This document shows, piece by piece, positions 44,786 through 56,157 of a stretch of 64,000 bases of DNA. Source of the stretch: Fonsecaea monophora. Taxonomy: Eukaryota; Ascomycota; Eurotiomycetes; Chaetothyriales; Herpotrichiellaceae. The notes below the pieces were generated by a model. That model saw nothing but the letters and a program-made list of their open reading frames with translations. It had not been told where the DNA came from and searched no databases. Where the stretch lies: the NCBI RefSeq assembly GCF_001642475.1, contig NW_019173949.1, forward strand, positions 186,001-250,000. Direction: 5' to 3'. The translations under genes and the position numbers were made by a program. The number at the start of each line of letters is the position of its first letter. The first letter of the stretch is position 1.

Positions 44786-45535
44786 TGTATCCCACTCTGG
44801 ACAAGTCAGTCGGAAGAAATGACAATGTCGACCGATGCGGTCGTCAGTAGGACGAGAATGACTCCAGGCAGATAAAAAGTGGCGGCAGAAGAAGATATGT
44901 GAGAATGGAAAGGAAGAGGGCGAATCCAGCGAGAAACATCGATCTGCGGCGGAAAAAAAGGGTCACAGAATTCTCGAAGGGTGATCAGCCTCGATTATTA
45001 CATGCCACAATACCTTCAGCCAATGACCTCTGACATGAAGTTTCAAGGAAGCCATGGTGCTGAGTGTTGTGAGATCACAGGTAATAACGTTGAAGACCTG
45101 CTCGTCAAAGAGATAGTGAATCTGCTGATTCGAGGGTTGCATCTGTTTTCACATCAATCTGTCATTTGTATCATGCAGCCTTTTACCCAGCTTTTCAGTC
45201 ATACCAGCAATGAGGGGTGCTACTATACAATGCCTTCACCGAGCATTGTGAGCTCGGAAATGCTGCGCCTAGTGATATTATAAGCCAGCCCAGAGAAAGG
45301 AAGTTATTGCGTCTCTTTCGTCAAAATCATCCATCACTCAATATCCCCGTTTCAACCGTCACAGTTCTCCTCCATTACCCCTAGCCTCTTGTCCACCAGT
45401 TCACGTTCATCTTCAGTTGTGTTGAGTTGTTGCTACTCGCGTTCCGAGTTCAGGGTACAGGTTGATCTCAGCGAAGACCGCTGTCGACAGTGTGTTTAAT
45501 CCTCATCGCCAACCTGACCAAGTCAGCAAGCGCAT
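44786..45535. other. Intergenic region
   Basis: A 750-bp tandem gap between the rhodopsin 3' end and the small secreted gene's promoter. A + strand frame (44981-45283) has no domain. Nothing else is seen. Confidence 0.35.
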
Positions 45536-46699
45536 TTAAGCTTCACTGTCATCACCAACTCGGAGAGTTCCTTGGGTGCCAAATCCCTGGGACCAGAATC
45601 CTTCAAGTGACGGAGAGCTACATATTGTCAGTAATGTTCCGCAATCAGCTGATCAGGTTCACATACGTGCTTGACATGCTGTCGTGGGTGAACAGAAGCC
45701 AGAAGCCGAAGACCTGTTCTTCATTAGCTGATGCCGTGAGACATTAATGGAAGGGATCAAAGAAACCTACCGGCTTGGCAAGAATATCGAGGACGGCATA
45801 AGCAATGATTTCGGAGTCAAGGCTAATGACGTGACCGCCCTCAGCAAGGCCCCAAATGCTGTCGTTTATCAGTAAGTGGTAGAAATGGGACATCTACATG
45901 TACTCACATTGGGTAGAGCAACCACACAATGAGGGTATATCCAGCAATTGAAGCATAGAACGCCTTGGTTTTGCTGTCCTTGCTGGCCACAGCCTCGCGA
46001 CCATTGGCAGCAAGTTGGTAGACAATCACGAGGAAAGCAATGCAGGCCCATGCGTACCAGCCCCATTTCTGGCTGTCATGGGCCTGGCCAAAAGCTGCAA
46101 ATAGTCCAGCAAGAACCATAACAACGTCCGCAAAGATGGCAACCAGAATATTGGCGCCACTCAGACCTGCAAGGAGAGCGAGATCCAAGAGTAGGAGAGG
46201 AGTCGTGATGCTCCAGTCGATATATCTCGCCCAGTACACAGCACGAAGATATTCCTGATGAGTATTTGGGACTTTCTTGTGGTGCTCTGTGACAGTGTAT
46301 GAGACAAACGTGAGGCCATCTCCGGTAGCCATGGCGAAGTAGGACAGGAAGGCGATGGTCGTGATGAAAGAGGTCAGAATGTGGAAGAGCCTTTTTTGCT
46401 GTGATCATTCTTGTCAGAACAGGCCTGGAGATGCTGACGAGCAAGGAGGACTTACAACTGGAACACGAAAAGCCATGCCGTAGAATGCAAGGGAAGACAG
46501 GGCCATGAGGACTACCACCACCCTAGAATTTGTGAACAACCAGTTTCTCTCAAAGACACGATGAAGCATACCACAGAGTTCTATGGCCGACATCTCCGGC
46601 CTTGAGGTAGATGGGAGGAGTTGGGATCACGGTTGGGATAGGAGCCACCGAGGTGGAAGCTGTGGGTGCGGTCTTCAACATGTCTGGATGGACAATCAT
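45536..46699 (-). CDS. Fungal microbial rhodopsin, proton-pump type
   Basis: Seven-helix retinal protein of the NOP-1/CarO family, 300 aa, in the plasma membrane. Six exons: 46699-46572, 46522-46456, 46398-45908, 45858-45771, 45713-45667 and 45617-45536. The helix C block YWARYIDWSITTPLLLLDLA contains Arg123, the proton-acceptor Asp126 and the donor-position Asp137, corresponding to Arg82, Asp85 and Asp96 of bacteriorhodopsin. Helix G reads YAVLDILAKPVFGFWLL with Asp253 and the retinal-binding Lys257. The donor is Asp, as in the pumping Leptosphaeria rhodopsin, whereas Neurospora NOP-1 has Glu. This supports light-driven proton pumping, though it is not proof. The C-terminal FWSQGFGTQGTLRVGDD tail matches CarO-type proteins. 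No carotenoid gene is present in the window, so retinal supply must be encoded elsewhere. Confidence 0.95.
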
Positions 46700-48274
46700 A
46701 TTGGCTTGTAGCAGATGAGAGCGTTACAAAAAAAGATGTCTGATGCTCGAGTACCAAACAATGAGGCTGGCAGTTGAACGAGACTGGAGAGACAGAAAAG
46801 AGGTGAGGAACGATGGAGAGATGGAGAAATTCAAATAGCAGTTTTCAAGGCAGCAGTCAAAGACGTCAAAAGGGCAACTGGGGGGAAGGAAGCTTGCTCG
46901 TTGGTCGAAACAAAAGAGAAGTGATGGAATGGCCAGAAGGAAGCAGCGATGACGAAAAGAATTCAATACCTGTTGCCCGCCTCAGACTCGGATGCCACTC
47001 ACTGGATCCTCAGGCGGTCGTCATACCACCACGGGCTTGACTCTTTGAGAAAGCTAGCTGCCGTGTGATCAGATGGGTCGAGACCCTTTGATTGACCTGT
47101 GGAGAGAGTAAGAGAGTTGACTGGTCCTCACTTTTTTTACTCGGATGCTTCTTGTGACAGAGAAACAACAATTGTGTGCAGGTAGATGCGGGGGAGGTAG
47201 ACGGACCAGTAGGACAAAGGCACCATGGACGTGCATCAACCAGGGTGTGGCTGGTGGAGGTTTAGCTTCCAGTTAAAGAAGCCAATCACTCCAGGCAACA
47301 CCCACACCCAGCCAACTTCCTCAATCAAGTACCAAGTACCTTCGAGACAGGGGGTGTTTGCCAGCTGCTGCTTAGGTGCGGCTCTACCCGCCGCCAGTGA
47401 CCAGTCTCTTTTGCTCTTTCATCCAACAGTGAGGAGAAGATGCAGCACGAGAAGGTGTCGACAGCATGTTATTGCTCCATTCGTGACGCTGGAACCAAGT
47501 GACCTAGCTGGAGATGGCATATGGTACCATGAATTCGACAGGTGTCGGAAAAGGGCGGTTCACCCTCTCGTTGGACGAGGACTTGGGGAAGGTGCTTGTA
47601 CCCCGACTGGGCCAGTCAGCAGAAGCCACCAGCAGCCAAGCGGCACTTCATGACGTCGATCAACTGTGGATTTGGGAACTGCGGTGACGGAATGAGGAAA
47701 ATTGCTACCACCTCTTCACCTCGTTCAGATCGTTGGAAGGTCAGACAGGTCATCGGTCCTCATCTCTCCTCAGGCATGTCTATTGTGCCACTCTCACTTC
47801 CCTCCATCTCAAAAATCCCAAAATCATCTCTGTTCAAAAACATCTGTGATGGAAGATACAGTTTCTCTTAGTCATTCATCCAAGGGCGCCATGGTATTTA
47901 CCCCGCAACGGACGAGGATGGAATGCCCACCAATGGCTGCAAGCTGCACGTCAAGCTCTAGTCAATTCTACAAGATCCCATGACACCCCTAGCAAATGAA
48001 ATCCCTAAAAGTGGTGCTGCGATCGGGCCACCAACATCAGCTGGAAGACGATCTCGTGCTTTCACGCAGTACGCTCCCAGCCTCTACCCCCCACGCCATG
48101 ACTAGCAGGAAATTGATTATCCTCCGAGTAGCATAAAAGGATCGGAAAGTATATCCTGCAAAGCATGGCAACATGACTCGGCGATCAGATATTCTTGTAT
48201 TATTGGTACAATTCTGAGTGAGTCTACATCTAGTGGGTAATTGATACAACTAATTTTCCACATCTTCCAACCCT
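46700..48274. other. 1.6-kb intergenic region
   Basis: No gene is supported. The left end is upstream of the rhodopsin start and should hold its promoter; the right end is 3' of the synthetase. Short frames such as 47225-47653 show no domain. Confidence 0.35.
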
Positions 48275-51200
48275 TCATTTCTGGAAATCCGTAACTGCAC
48301 CTGTACATCGGCCACAGAGTAAGGGTACGTCTTTCGCTTCGGACCTCTCCAGTTCCTGTGGTTCCACCACATACCTCCAGCACCGATCGCACTTGAGACC
48401 ATGAGGACTCTTGACAGTCACCCTTCCTATCCTTTCACCCTCCGTTGAGATAACATCACTCGAGAATGACCAATCCGGACGAGATTCTACACTCGACTCC
48501 GGAGAATGATTGTCGTTGATCTCTGTTGGGATTATCTCTGCAGAGGACACTACCAAGAGTTCCTTCCATGTATCTTTTGGAATGCTCGAAATGTCAACAC
48601 ACTTCTGCAGATAGATAGTGACATCGGATGCCAGTGATTGTCCCATAAGTTTCTGCGTTCGCGCTGTCTCTTGAGTGGCTTTGACACTAGAGTTGATAGC
48701 AGCGATATGAGGCAGCAAAGCCTCGAGTGACTGATCGTACCACTCCTCTGGCAGATGTGACCATATTCGTCTCAGGGGGTGCTCTAGTGCCTTCTTGTAC
48801 TTTTCCGGGCTATGCTCCCAACTTTCTTCCACAAGCAACGGCGTGATGGGTCCGAGCATGTTCTGGAAATGGCAAAGAATGTGATGAAGTGCAGTCTGGG
48901 CACTCAGGCGCCGGTGACTCACAGGCATGTCGCAGTAGATCACATCCTTGATGCCCTCAAAGTAGAAGCTCGAAAGATCAGTGGTCACCCATCGATATAT
49001 AGAGCCAGAGGCTTTGTGAAATTCAAAGTCAGCGTATGCCTTGCGTACTGAGCTGAACGTCAGAAAAAGATGATGGAGTGCGATTTGATCCAGTCGAGAC
49101 ATCCGCTCATACGGAACGAGAAGCTGAGGGTCGAAATCTGCCAGCATTCCTAACAACATCTTGAAGGTCAAGCGGAACTTGTCAAGCATGCCGTGGACAG
49201 ACGACACGACGGTCTCGCTAATCACCACATCCTTGGTCCACTCACTGGACGCCGCCCACAGTCGTAACGCGTCTGGACCGAGCGGGTGGACTTCGCGCTT
49301 CTGCTTTGATTGTTTCGCGGGGGCGGCGAATCCCGAAATCATCTGACTAGGGCTGATAACATTGCCGAGTGATTTGCTCATCTTCTTGCCTTGGCCGTCT
49401 AGAGTGAAACCATGGGTCGCGAGAACGCGAAACGGAGCATGTGGTTGATGTTCTCCAGGGGAATTGGGGTTCGAGGCTGACTGGAGAGCCTTCTGGAATG
49501 CAATATTCGTGAGTAGGCTCGACTGAAACCACCCCCTGTGTTGATCAGTGCCTTCGACATAGACATCGGCGATTGGCGTCGGCTGTGACTGACACCCCGA
49601 AGAGAGCAAGTCGTCCTTGAGCATAAAGGTCCAGCTGGTTCCACTGTCAAACCAGACATCCATCGTGTCAGTGCCTCGAGTGTAGTCTGAAGCGACTCCT
49701 GGCAACCCTGGGACAACCCAATGGCTGTCGTCTTGAGGATCGGACCACCAGGCATCGATACCGCGTTCGTTGATGGTTTTGATGATGTGATCAATACTCT
49801 GGGATGTCAGGACCGCTTCACCCGTGCTCTTGTGGTATATGGCCGGAATTGGAACACCCCAAGAGCGTTGCCGGGAGATGCACCACTCGCTCCGATTCGC
49901 GACGAAACTGCGCAACCGCGCTTTGCCTGTGTCTGGGAGAAATTTTACGGCATCGAGCGAGTTGAGTGCGTCGTTTCTGATCTTCGAGACGTCCGCAAAC
50001 CATTGAGCCGTCGCACGAATGATGACTGGCTCTTTGGTCCGCCAGTCGATAGGATACTTGTGGACGTAGCGATGCTGGTGGACTAGTCGGTTGTTGGCTC
50101 GCAAAAGCTGGAGGATGCTGTCGTTGCCCTGTTTGAACACGTCTTGTCCAGCAAGGAGACCGGGATCCTCAGGTGATGCGGTCTCATCAAAGCGGCCAGA
50201 ATTGTCCACCGGGGCTTTCACAGAAACAGTGGAAGCTTTGATAAAGGGCTGTAGGGCTTCATAGTCTTCCAGACCGTGGCCTGGAGCGCAGTGCACGAGT
50301 CCGGTACCACTGTCGGCGGACACGAAGTCTGCATGAATGATCGGACGATTTGCCGCTTCTCTCCCGAAATGGTGAAGACCAGAGTACGTGCTCTGCAACA
50401 GCACATCAGAAGGAACATCTTCCATGACCACTTCCACGGACTCTCCAATGCACTCCTGAAGGTACTGTAGCCTCGACCGGGCCACAAGCAGTGTACCATG
50501 AGTGGCTGACTTGACAAGGCAATATGACAGAGATGTATTGACGGCGATGGCCTGATTCGCGGGGAGAGTCCAAGGCGTGGTTGTCCAAATCAAGGCATGC
50601 ACAGGTCCATTCGAGAAAGGTTCGAACTGGTCTAGAGGGAACTTGACCAAGGCCGCAGAGGAGACATGGTCGTCCTGATACTCCAGCTCGGCTTCCGCAA
50701 GAGCAGTCCCAGAGGAAGGGGACCAGTAGACGGGCTTGTGCTTGCGATATATCAACCCATACTGGACCATTGCTCGAAACACAGTCAATTGCCGCAGCTC
50801 GAAATCCTTCTGCATGGTCTTCCAGTGATTGTCCCAGTCGCCCATGACAGCCCACGACCGGAAATCAGCCATCTGCTTTTCCACCGTCTTGTATGCAAAC
50901 TTTCTTGCGGCACTTCGTATCGAGACGGCGTCGACGCCCTGTCCCCGCTCCCAGCCGTGCTTCTCCAGAGCCTTGAGCTCGATCGGCAACCCATGACAGT
51001 CCCAGCCAGGGACATAGTCCACTCTTCGGCCCTCAGCCAGCCTGGAGCGAGAAATGATATCCTTGACGATCTTGTTCAGAGCGTGCCCGACGTGCAGGTC
51101 CCCGTTCGCGTACGGCGGCCCATCGTGGAGAACAAAGGTGTCTGAGACAGGCCTTTCCCGGCGCTGCCAGGTGTAGAGGTCATCTGTGCATCTTGGGAGG

Positions 51201-51304
51201 TATCTGGCGAGGTCCGCGGCCCTGGGTCGCGGTGGGAACGTCGACGAGGGGAGACGGAGAGTGCTCTTCAGAAATTTGGCCGCATCTTTCAGAGGTGCTG
51301 GCAT
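48275..51304 (-). CDS. ISM1: Isoleucyl-tRNA synthetase, mitochondrial
   Basis: Charges mitochondrial tRNA-Ile. The intronless protein has 1009 aa. A basic, Ser/Pro-rich N-terminus fits a mitochondrial presequence. The class I HIGH signature is HVGHA (residues 71-75, after PPYANGDL), followed by DYVPGWDCHGLPIELKALEK. A CP1 editing domain contains WTTTPWTLPANQAIAVN, and MDVWFDSGTSWTFML follows. The KMSKS loop is GQGKKMSKSLGN, and a long anticodon-binding region runs after it. A C-terminal zinc-binding module CDRCWRYV...LLCGRC is kept, as in bacterial and organellar IleRS; the cytosolic eukaryotic enzyme lacks this arrangement. The frame stays open 18 codons further upstream, but the first codon there is GTG, so the ATG at 51304 is preferred. 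Confidence 0.94.
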   Translation of the reverse strand: MPAPLKDAAKFLKSTLRLPSSTFPPRPRAADLARYLPRCTDDLYTWQRRERPVSDTFVLHDGPPYANGDLHVGHALNKIVKDIISRSRLAEGRRVDYVPGWDCHGLPIELKALEKHGWERGQGVDAVSIRSAARKFAYKTVEKQMADFRSWAVMGDWDNHWKTMQKDFELRQLTVFRAMVQYGLIYRKHKPVYWSPSSGTALAEAELEYQDDHVSSAALVKFPLDQFEPFSNGPVHALIWTTTPWTLPANQAIAVNTSLSYCLVKSATHGTLLVARSRLQYLQECIGESVEVVMEDVPSDVLLQSTYSGLHHFGREAANRPIIHADFVSADSGTGLVHCAPGHGLEDYEALQPFIKASTVSVKAPVDNSGRFDETASPEDPGLLAGQDVFKQGNDSILQLLRANNRLVHQHRYVHKYPIDWRTKEPVIIRATAQWFADVSKIRNDALNSLDAVKFLPDTGKARLRSFVANRSEWCISRQRSWGVPIPAIYHKSTGEAVLTSQSIDHIIKTINERGIDAWWSDPQDDSHWVVPGLPGVASDYTRGTDTMDVWFDSGTSWTFMLKDDLLSSGCQSQPTPIADVYVEGTDQHRGWFQSSLLTNIAFQKALQSASNPNSPGEHQPHAPFRVLATHGFTLDGQGKKMSKSLGNVISPSQMISGFAAPAKQSKQKREVHPLGPDALRLWAASSEWTKDVVISETVVSSVHGMLDKFRLTFKMLLGMLADFDPQLLVPYERMSRLDQIALHHLFLTFSSVRKAYADFEFHKASGSIYRWVTTDLSSFYFEGIKDVIYCDMPVSHRRLSAQTALHHILCHFQNMLGPITPLLVEESWEHSPEKYKKALEHPLRRIWSHLPEEWYDQSLEALLPHIAAINSSVKATQETARTQKLMGQSLASDVTIYLQKCVDISSIPKDTWKELLVVSSAEIIPTEINDNHSPESSVESRPDWSFSSDVISTEGERIGRVTVKSPHGLKCDRCWRYVVEPQELERSEAKDVPLLCGRCTGAVTDFQK

Positions 51305-51889
51305 AGCACTTGTAATACCATGCCAACAAGCCAAACGACCGGCACAACAACGAAACACTAGTCAGTCAGTCAGCCACCCATGCAGCTGTAGAACAAACAG
51401 CCTAGGGTGCAGGAAACTGAGAGAGGAATTTTCCTTGAGCAGACAGCTTTGGATCAAACCAATGAATGACTCGCGCCGAAACGCGGTTTTAGCTGTAGGT
51501 GGGGTATGGCGGAGCATATTTTCGCGAAGCGCCTTTCATTTGGCATCAAAAACTAACAGAATACGAGGTTCGGAAGCAGCACAGAATTTTGTGCAATATC
51601 ACTTAACCACATTACGACCTTCTAGACCAGGTTGCTCACTGCAAAGTGCTCGAGAAGCAGCCACAGGCGGAAAGGCTTTGAAGGCATATTGCATTATCCA
51701 TTGGAACAAGGCAGACTGGGAGAGCTCAGGTACAGCACACACTGTGATAATGCACGGAGGATGCGCAAAGTCAGACTGCGCAAGGTTGAACTGAATGCGG
51801 GAACCAACGCCAAACGCCCTCGCTAAAAGGAATGCCATCAACCAGCCCGAACAGATCACCTTCGCAGTCATCCAAGACATCGATCCTCC
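51305..51889. other. Intergenic region
   Basis: A 585-bp tandem gap between the sulfurtransferase 3' end and the synthetase start. No feature is supported. Confidence 0.35.
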
Positions 51890-52983
51890 TCAAGGCTTCT
51901 CCGAACTAGATTTTTTGGTTTGGATCAGACCGCTGGTCGGGGTTATCCTGGAAGCCCATTCCCTGAACGAGTTTAGCACGCATACTTGGATTCAATGGTT
52001 GCGGTGGAGACTTACGTCCAGCTGCCGTCGTACAATCTCCGATCTTGCTCTGAACCAAAGTCGGCGTGCTTGAGCGCCGCCTCGATGACGGCTGCGGTCA
52101 CACCAGTCCCACAAGTGGTGATGAAAGGCGTTTTGGGGTCAAGTTGTTTGCTTTCAAACAACTTTCTCAGCTCCTCTGGAGGAAGCAGCGCCTTAGTCTC
52201 GGGGTCCAGCAGTTCCTGAAAGGGTAGACTTGTCGACCCAGGCATGTGTCCGCTCTTGATTCCCGGTCTCGGTTCTGGTTCAGTTCCTTCCCATCGACCT
52301 TTGGACCGAGCATCGAGTATTTGAATCTCTTCTGAGCCCTCTTTTCCGTAGTCGTAGCCGATTGTTTTCATTTCTGCAAATTTCACCACCATATCGGTAT
52401 TGTACGCTGGCACGGGATATTTGGTGATGTTGGGAACTTCCGGAGGACCGGTCTCGACCGGGTAGCCTTCCTTTACCCAAAGACGGAAGTTGTTGAGAAT
52501 GTGAACTTTGGGGTGGCCAAAGACCCGCATGGTCCAGGCCACCCGGGGAGCAGAGAACAAACCGAGTTCTTCAGTATCGTAGACGACCACTTCATCCTCG
52601 CGTCTGACCCCCATCTTGGACATTGCGTCTGCAAAAGCATCGCAGGTTGGCAACATATGCGGCCATTCCGACTCGTGGTCTTTTATCTCGTCGATGTCGA
52701 AGAAACGCGCAGTGGGTATTCTTTTCTGGAGGAAAACCTGGAGGCCTGTTCGCTTTTCAGGGTCGTTGGGCATGAACCAGGCGGCACAGACGGGGATGAC
52801 TTTGGGCGCGGTCGAAATGGCAGTAGGAGCATTCTTCTTTAGCGCTTCGTCGAGCTCTTGGGGCGTCACAAGGTAGGAGGAGAAACCTCGGTAGCGCATG
52901 CTGGATATGCGATGGAGATGGCCATACAAAGGGCGACGAACTCCGTATCGCCAGAGCGGTATGGAGCCGAGGGAGGCGGTCAT
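51890..52983 (-). CDS. Two-domain sulfurtransferase (MST/rhodanese type)
   Basis: Transfers sulfane sulfur from 3-mercaptopyruvate or thiosulfate, probably in mitochondria. Exons 52983-52016 and 51962-51890 join to 346 aa. A basic N-terminal leader (about 35 residues, RRPLYGHLHRISSMRYRGF) resembles a presequence. The N-terminal rhodanese domain has ARFFDIDEIKDHESEWPHML, VVVYDTEELGLFSAPRVAW. The catalytic domain has ILDARSKGRWEGTEPEPRPG and the active-site loop TTCGTGVTA with Cys291. CG-x-GVTA suits mercaptopyruvate sulfurtransferase rather than the CRKGVTA of rhodanese, although the third residue Thr is unusual. The second exon supplies the conserved GSWTEWASR end; without splicing a stop follows GSWT directly. 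The ATG at 52983 is the first in frame. Confidence 0.9.
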
Positions 52984-53465
52984 GTTGTATTGGATCTAGT
53001 GATCATATCATCGTTATGTGAGACCCGACCTAGAACCAGACTGTGTCATGAGTGTGCTGTGAGGACACACCAAACCTTCGGCAGCGAGATCATGGGTTAT
53101 GAGTAACTAACCCGAGCTTTGGCATGGTATCATATCTGTAAGCTCCGAGCTTTTCCTTCGCTGCTCCGCATCTGACGTATTATTAGTCCAGACATCTGGA
53201 CCCGAAACCAAAAAGTATCCAGGACCCGCATCGGCGCATTTATACCGATTACTCGGTACAGTGTTCCTCGTACCTCATACCTTGTTCGACATTTTGACGC
53301 GACAACTCCTGCACGCGACAACCATGTGACAACTCCTAAATTGACAGTTCCAACTGTTACACAAACATCGTGCGCCTCAGCCTTGACGTGATCCCGCAGA
53401 ATTCTGCCTACATTCTCTCTTCGACCAGTATCTTTCCTAAGATTCGCAGCGAAGTGTTCCCCAAC
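52984..53465. other. Divergent promoter region, sulfurtransferase and APC11
   Basis: A 482-bp gap between divergent starts. It contains ATTACTCGGTACA at 53249-53261, the motif shared with two other intergenic regions. Confidence 0.4.
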
Positions 53466-53858
53466 ATGAAGGTCAAAATCAAAACATGGCACGCCGTGGC
53501 CACATGGCGATGGGACATGCCCGAGGACGAAGTTTGTGGCATCTGCAGAGTCCAGTTTGATGGCACTTGTCCTACATGCAAATTCCCCGGGGACGAATGC
53601 ACGCTTTTGATGGGGAAGTGCGGCCACTCTTTTCACATGGTATGGTTGACTGTTTACCACCGTGCCATCTAAGCTTACATGCCTAGCACTGTTTGTTGAC
53701 CTGGATACAACAAGAGTCTGCGAGGGGTCTCTGTCCAATGTGCCGTCAAAGTAAGCCTCGTTCAACATATCGTTGGCAACTGACAACTGATCTTCCTAGA
53801 ATTTGAATGGAAAGACGGTAACCGGCGATCACAAGCACAAGTGGCAGAAACGGGTTGA
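53466..53858 (+). CDS. APC11: Anaphase-promoting complex subunit 11 (RING-H2)
   Basis: Catalytic RING subunit of the APC/C ubiquitin ligase, which triggers anaphase and mitotic exit in the nucleus. Exons 53466-53639, 53687-53750 and 53800-53858 join to 98 aa, close to the family size of 85-165. It begins MKVKIKTWHAVATWRWD, the usual Apc11 start. The RING-H2 ligands follow: CGIC, CPTCKFPGDEC (the extra zinc-binding Cys typical of Apc11), GKCGHSFHMHCLLTWI (joined across intron 1) and CPMCRQKFEW (across intron 2). The + strand frame extends upstream of 53466, but homologues start at MKVKI. Without splicing the frame stops before the HCLLTWI helix. Confidence 0.95.
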
Positions 53859-54815
53859 ACATTGCAATCTTCTTTTGTGATATGCACCTCGAACACCGCC
53901 TCAGGTTGTGTTTGCCGAACGCAATATGAATTTTTCATCGGTTGACCATCCCTTCTGGACAACGAAAGACTTAGAACATATCGTGTTACATCAAAGTATC
54001 TTTAGCTTTGGGTTGGGAATACTACTGCTCCTGGTGGTAGAGCACATGTCTCTGCAGACTGGATTCGCTACCCACCGACCTTCGAGTGGGCATGAAGATG
54101 AACTCGCTCAAGGTTCTCGGCACAAACGACGTCGATTTGCGTCCGCACAACGGAACTACTCGCTTCGGGTGCCAGAGTCTACTTCCACAACAGATGGTAC
54201 CCAACCTCGACACGATATCGCTATATGATATTGGCAGTTTGTGGGGTTGGAGAAGGGCTCTTATTACCTAGAATAGGTGTCGAGTCCGCCTCGACATCAG
54301 CTCTAGGGCGATTTATGAATTCAGGATTCTTCGCCCTAATACGTGTTTCAAAAGCAAGTGGCAGGCGCGATTTCATCGTTCGGACTTGCTATACGCATTT
54401 CTGAATTCACGCCAGTTTGGAAGCCGCAACATGTATCTTCACGTCAGACCACCAAATGGCTTGATGGGCCCTCGTAAAGCAGCGGGATCGCCCGCCCACG
54501 ATTTTTCCTCCCAAAGTGGCCGGGCCCAAGCCGTCCTAGTTAGCCTGCGAGTGGGCAAGTGACAGTTTATTGCGAAACCTCGATCACTTGAAATCTTCTC
54601 TCCAACACATTGATCGTTTTGTCCTCTTAATTGAATAAAGTCCTTCTTTGAGCCCGCGCCCTCTGCCACATCGCAGGAGAAGTTGCTCTTGAGCATTCAC
54701 CAGCCTCTTCCTTTGCCGCACTTGTGCCGAGTGCTTCCCAAACTCCGCCTCGAAATCGAGCGTCCTACATTCCGAGAGGAACACAAGGAATAAGCACTGA
54801 GTTCGCGGCGTCAAG
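53859..54815. other. Intergenic region
   Basis: About 960 bp with no supported gene or RNA. A + strand frame at 53908-54228 and minus frames near 54439-54946 show no domain or continuity. Confidence 0.35.
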
Positions 54816-56157
54816 ATGGACCAAGCGGCTGCGCAACCTCGGAAATGTCCCGGGCTGAACTGCGATAATGATGCCTCTTCACTACAGTGCCCAAAGTGTA
54901 AAGAGATGGGCGTGGACAGTTTCTTCTGCTCACAAGACTGCTTCAAGCGGAGTTGGGTAGGCTGACCTCTAGTCTTTTGTAAGAAAGACTATGACCTATG
55001 GAAGGCCTATCGATTGCTGACCTTGCTGCCAGGCTGAACACAAAACCCTGCACAAAAGTACGAATCCCTTCCGCAATTTCATTCCCCCAAAGGTTGTGTC
55101 TAAAGTCGATCCAGAAAGCGGTCACTTCAACCCATTTCCCACCTACCCTTTCACCGGCTCCTTAAGGCCTGTATATCCTCTGTCTCCGAAACGGGAGATA
55201 CCCAAGTCGATACCGCATCCAGAATGGTCGCAGGACGGGATACCCAGATACCCATACGTCCGCAAAAACAACGTCCAGACTCTCGACGAAAAAGGCATCG
55301 CGGGTATGCGCAAGGTGTGCAGGCTGGCCAGAGAAGTCCTTGACATTGCCGCTGCCGCCGCAAAGCCCGGGGTGACCACCGACTACATTGACGAGATCGT
55401 CCACAATGCTTGTATAGAGCGCAAGGTGTGTTGGGCACTTGCGGATTTGGCGATCAAGGCTAACATCCGATCATAGTCGTATCCATCCCCTCTGAACTAT
55501 AACCATTTCCCAAAGTCTGTCTGCACCTCTCCGAACGAAGTCATTTGTCACGGCATTCCCGACCAACGGGTTCTCCAGGACGGCGACATCCTCAACATCG
55601 ACGTCACACTATATCACGAAGGCTACCACGGCGACCTGAACGAGACATACTACATCGGGGACAAGGCCAAGGCGGACCCAGACAATGTCCGCCTCGTCGA
55701 AACAACGCGCCAATGCTTGCAAAAGGCCATTGAGCACGTTAAGCCTGGGGTGAAAATTGGTGACTTTGGGGACATCATCGAGAAGCACGCCAAATCCCAG
55801 AATCTTAGTGTTGTCAAGACTTATTGTGGTCACGGCATCAATTCCTTATTCCACTGCGCCCCGAATGTGCCGCATTACGCAAAGAACAAGGCCGTGGGAA
55901 AATGCAAGGCGGGGATGACCTTTACAATTGAGCCGATGATCTGTTTGGGTAGTTACAAGGACAAGACGTGGCCTGATGATTGGACAGCCGTTACCAGCGA
56001 CGGAAGCCGCTCTGCCCAGTTTGAGCATACATTGCTGGTAACTGACGACGGAGTTGAGGTCTTGACTGCACGCCTACCAACTTCACCCGGGGGTCCAATT
56101 ACGATGCCGAGTTCTGAAACGACAAACGGAGAAGCAAATGGTGATGCAAAAGCCTAA
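54816..56157 (+). CDS. MAP1: Methionine aminopeptidase 1
   Basis: Cobalt/manganese-type enzyme that removes initiator Met from nascent proteins in the cytosol at the ribosome, 404 aa. Exons 54816-54956, 55033-55425 and 55477-56157, all phase 0. The N-terminal zinc-finger region (CPGLNCDNDASSLQCPKC then FFCSQDCFKRSW) is the type 1 MYND-like ribosome-association module. The pitta-bread catalytic domain has all five metal ligands: two Asp in NIDVTLYHEGYHGDLNETY, His in CGHGI, Glu in TIEPM and Glu in SAQFEHTLLV. The substrate His is in EVICHGIPD. A short polar tail of about 25 residues follows the domain. The ATG at 54816 gives the complete zinc module. It is spliced exactly at KRSW/AEHK. Confidence 0.95.

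Noticed and set aside
44385..44825. 146-codon single frame as the whole small secreted gene
   Set aside because: It would lose the clear signal peptide, which lies in another frame of the same strand; a spliced model explains both parts.
51305..51358. Extended N-terminus of the mitochondrial IleRS
   Set aside because: The extension would begin at GTG; the first ATG in frame is at 51304.
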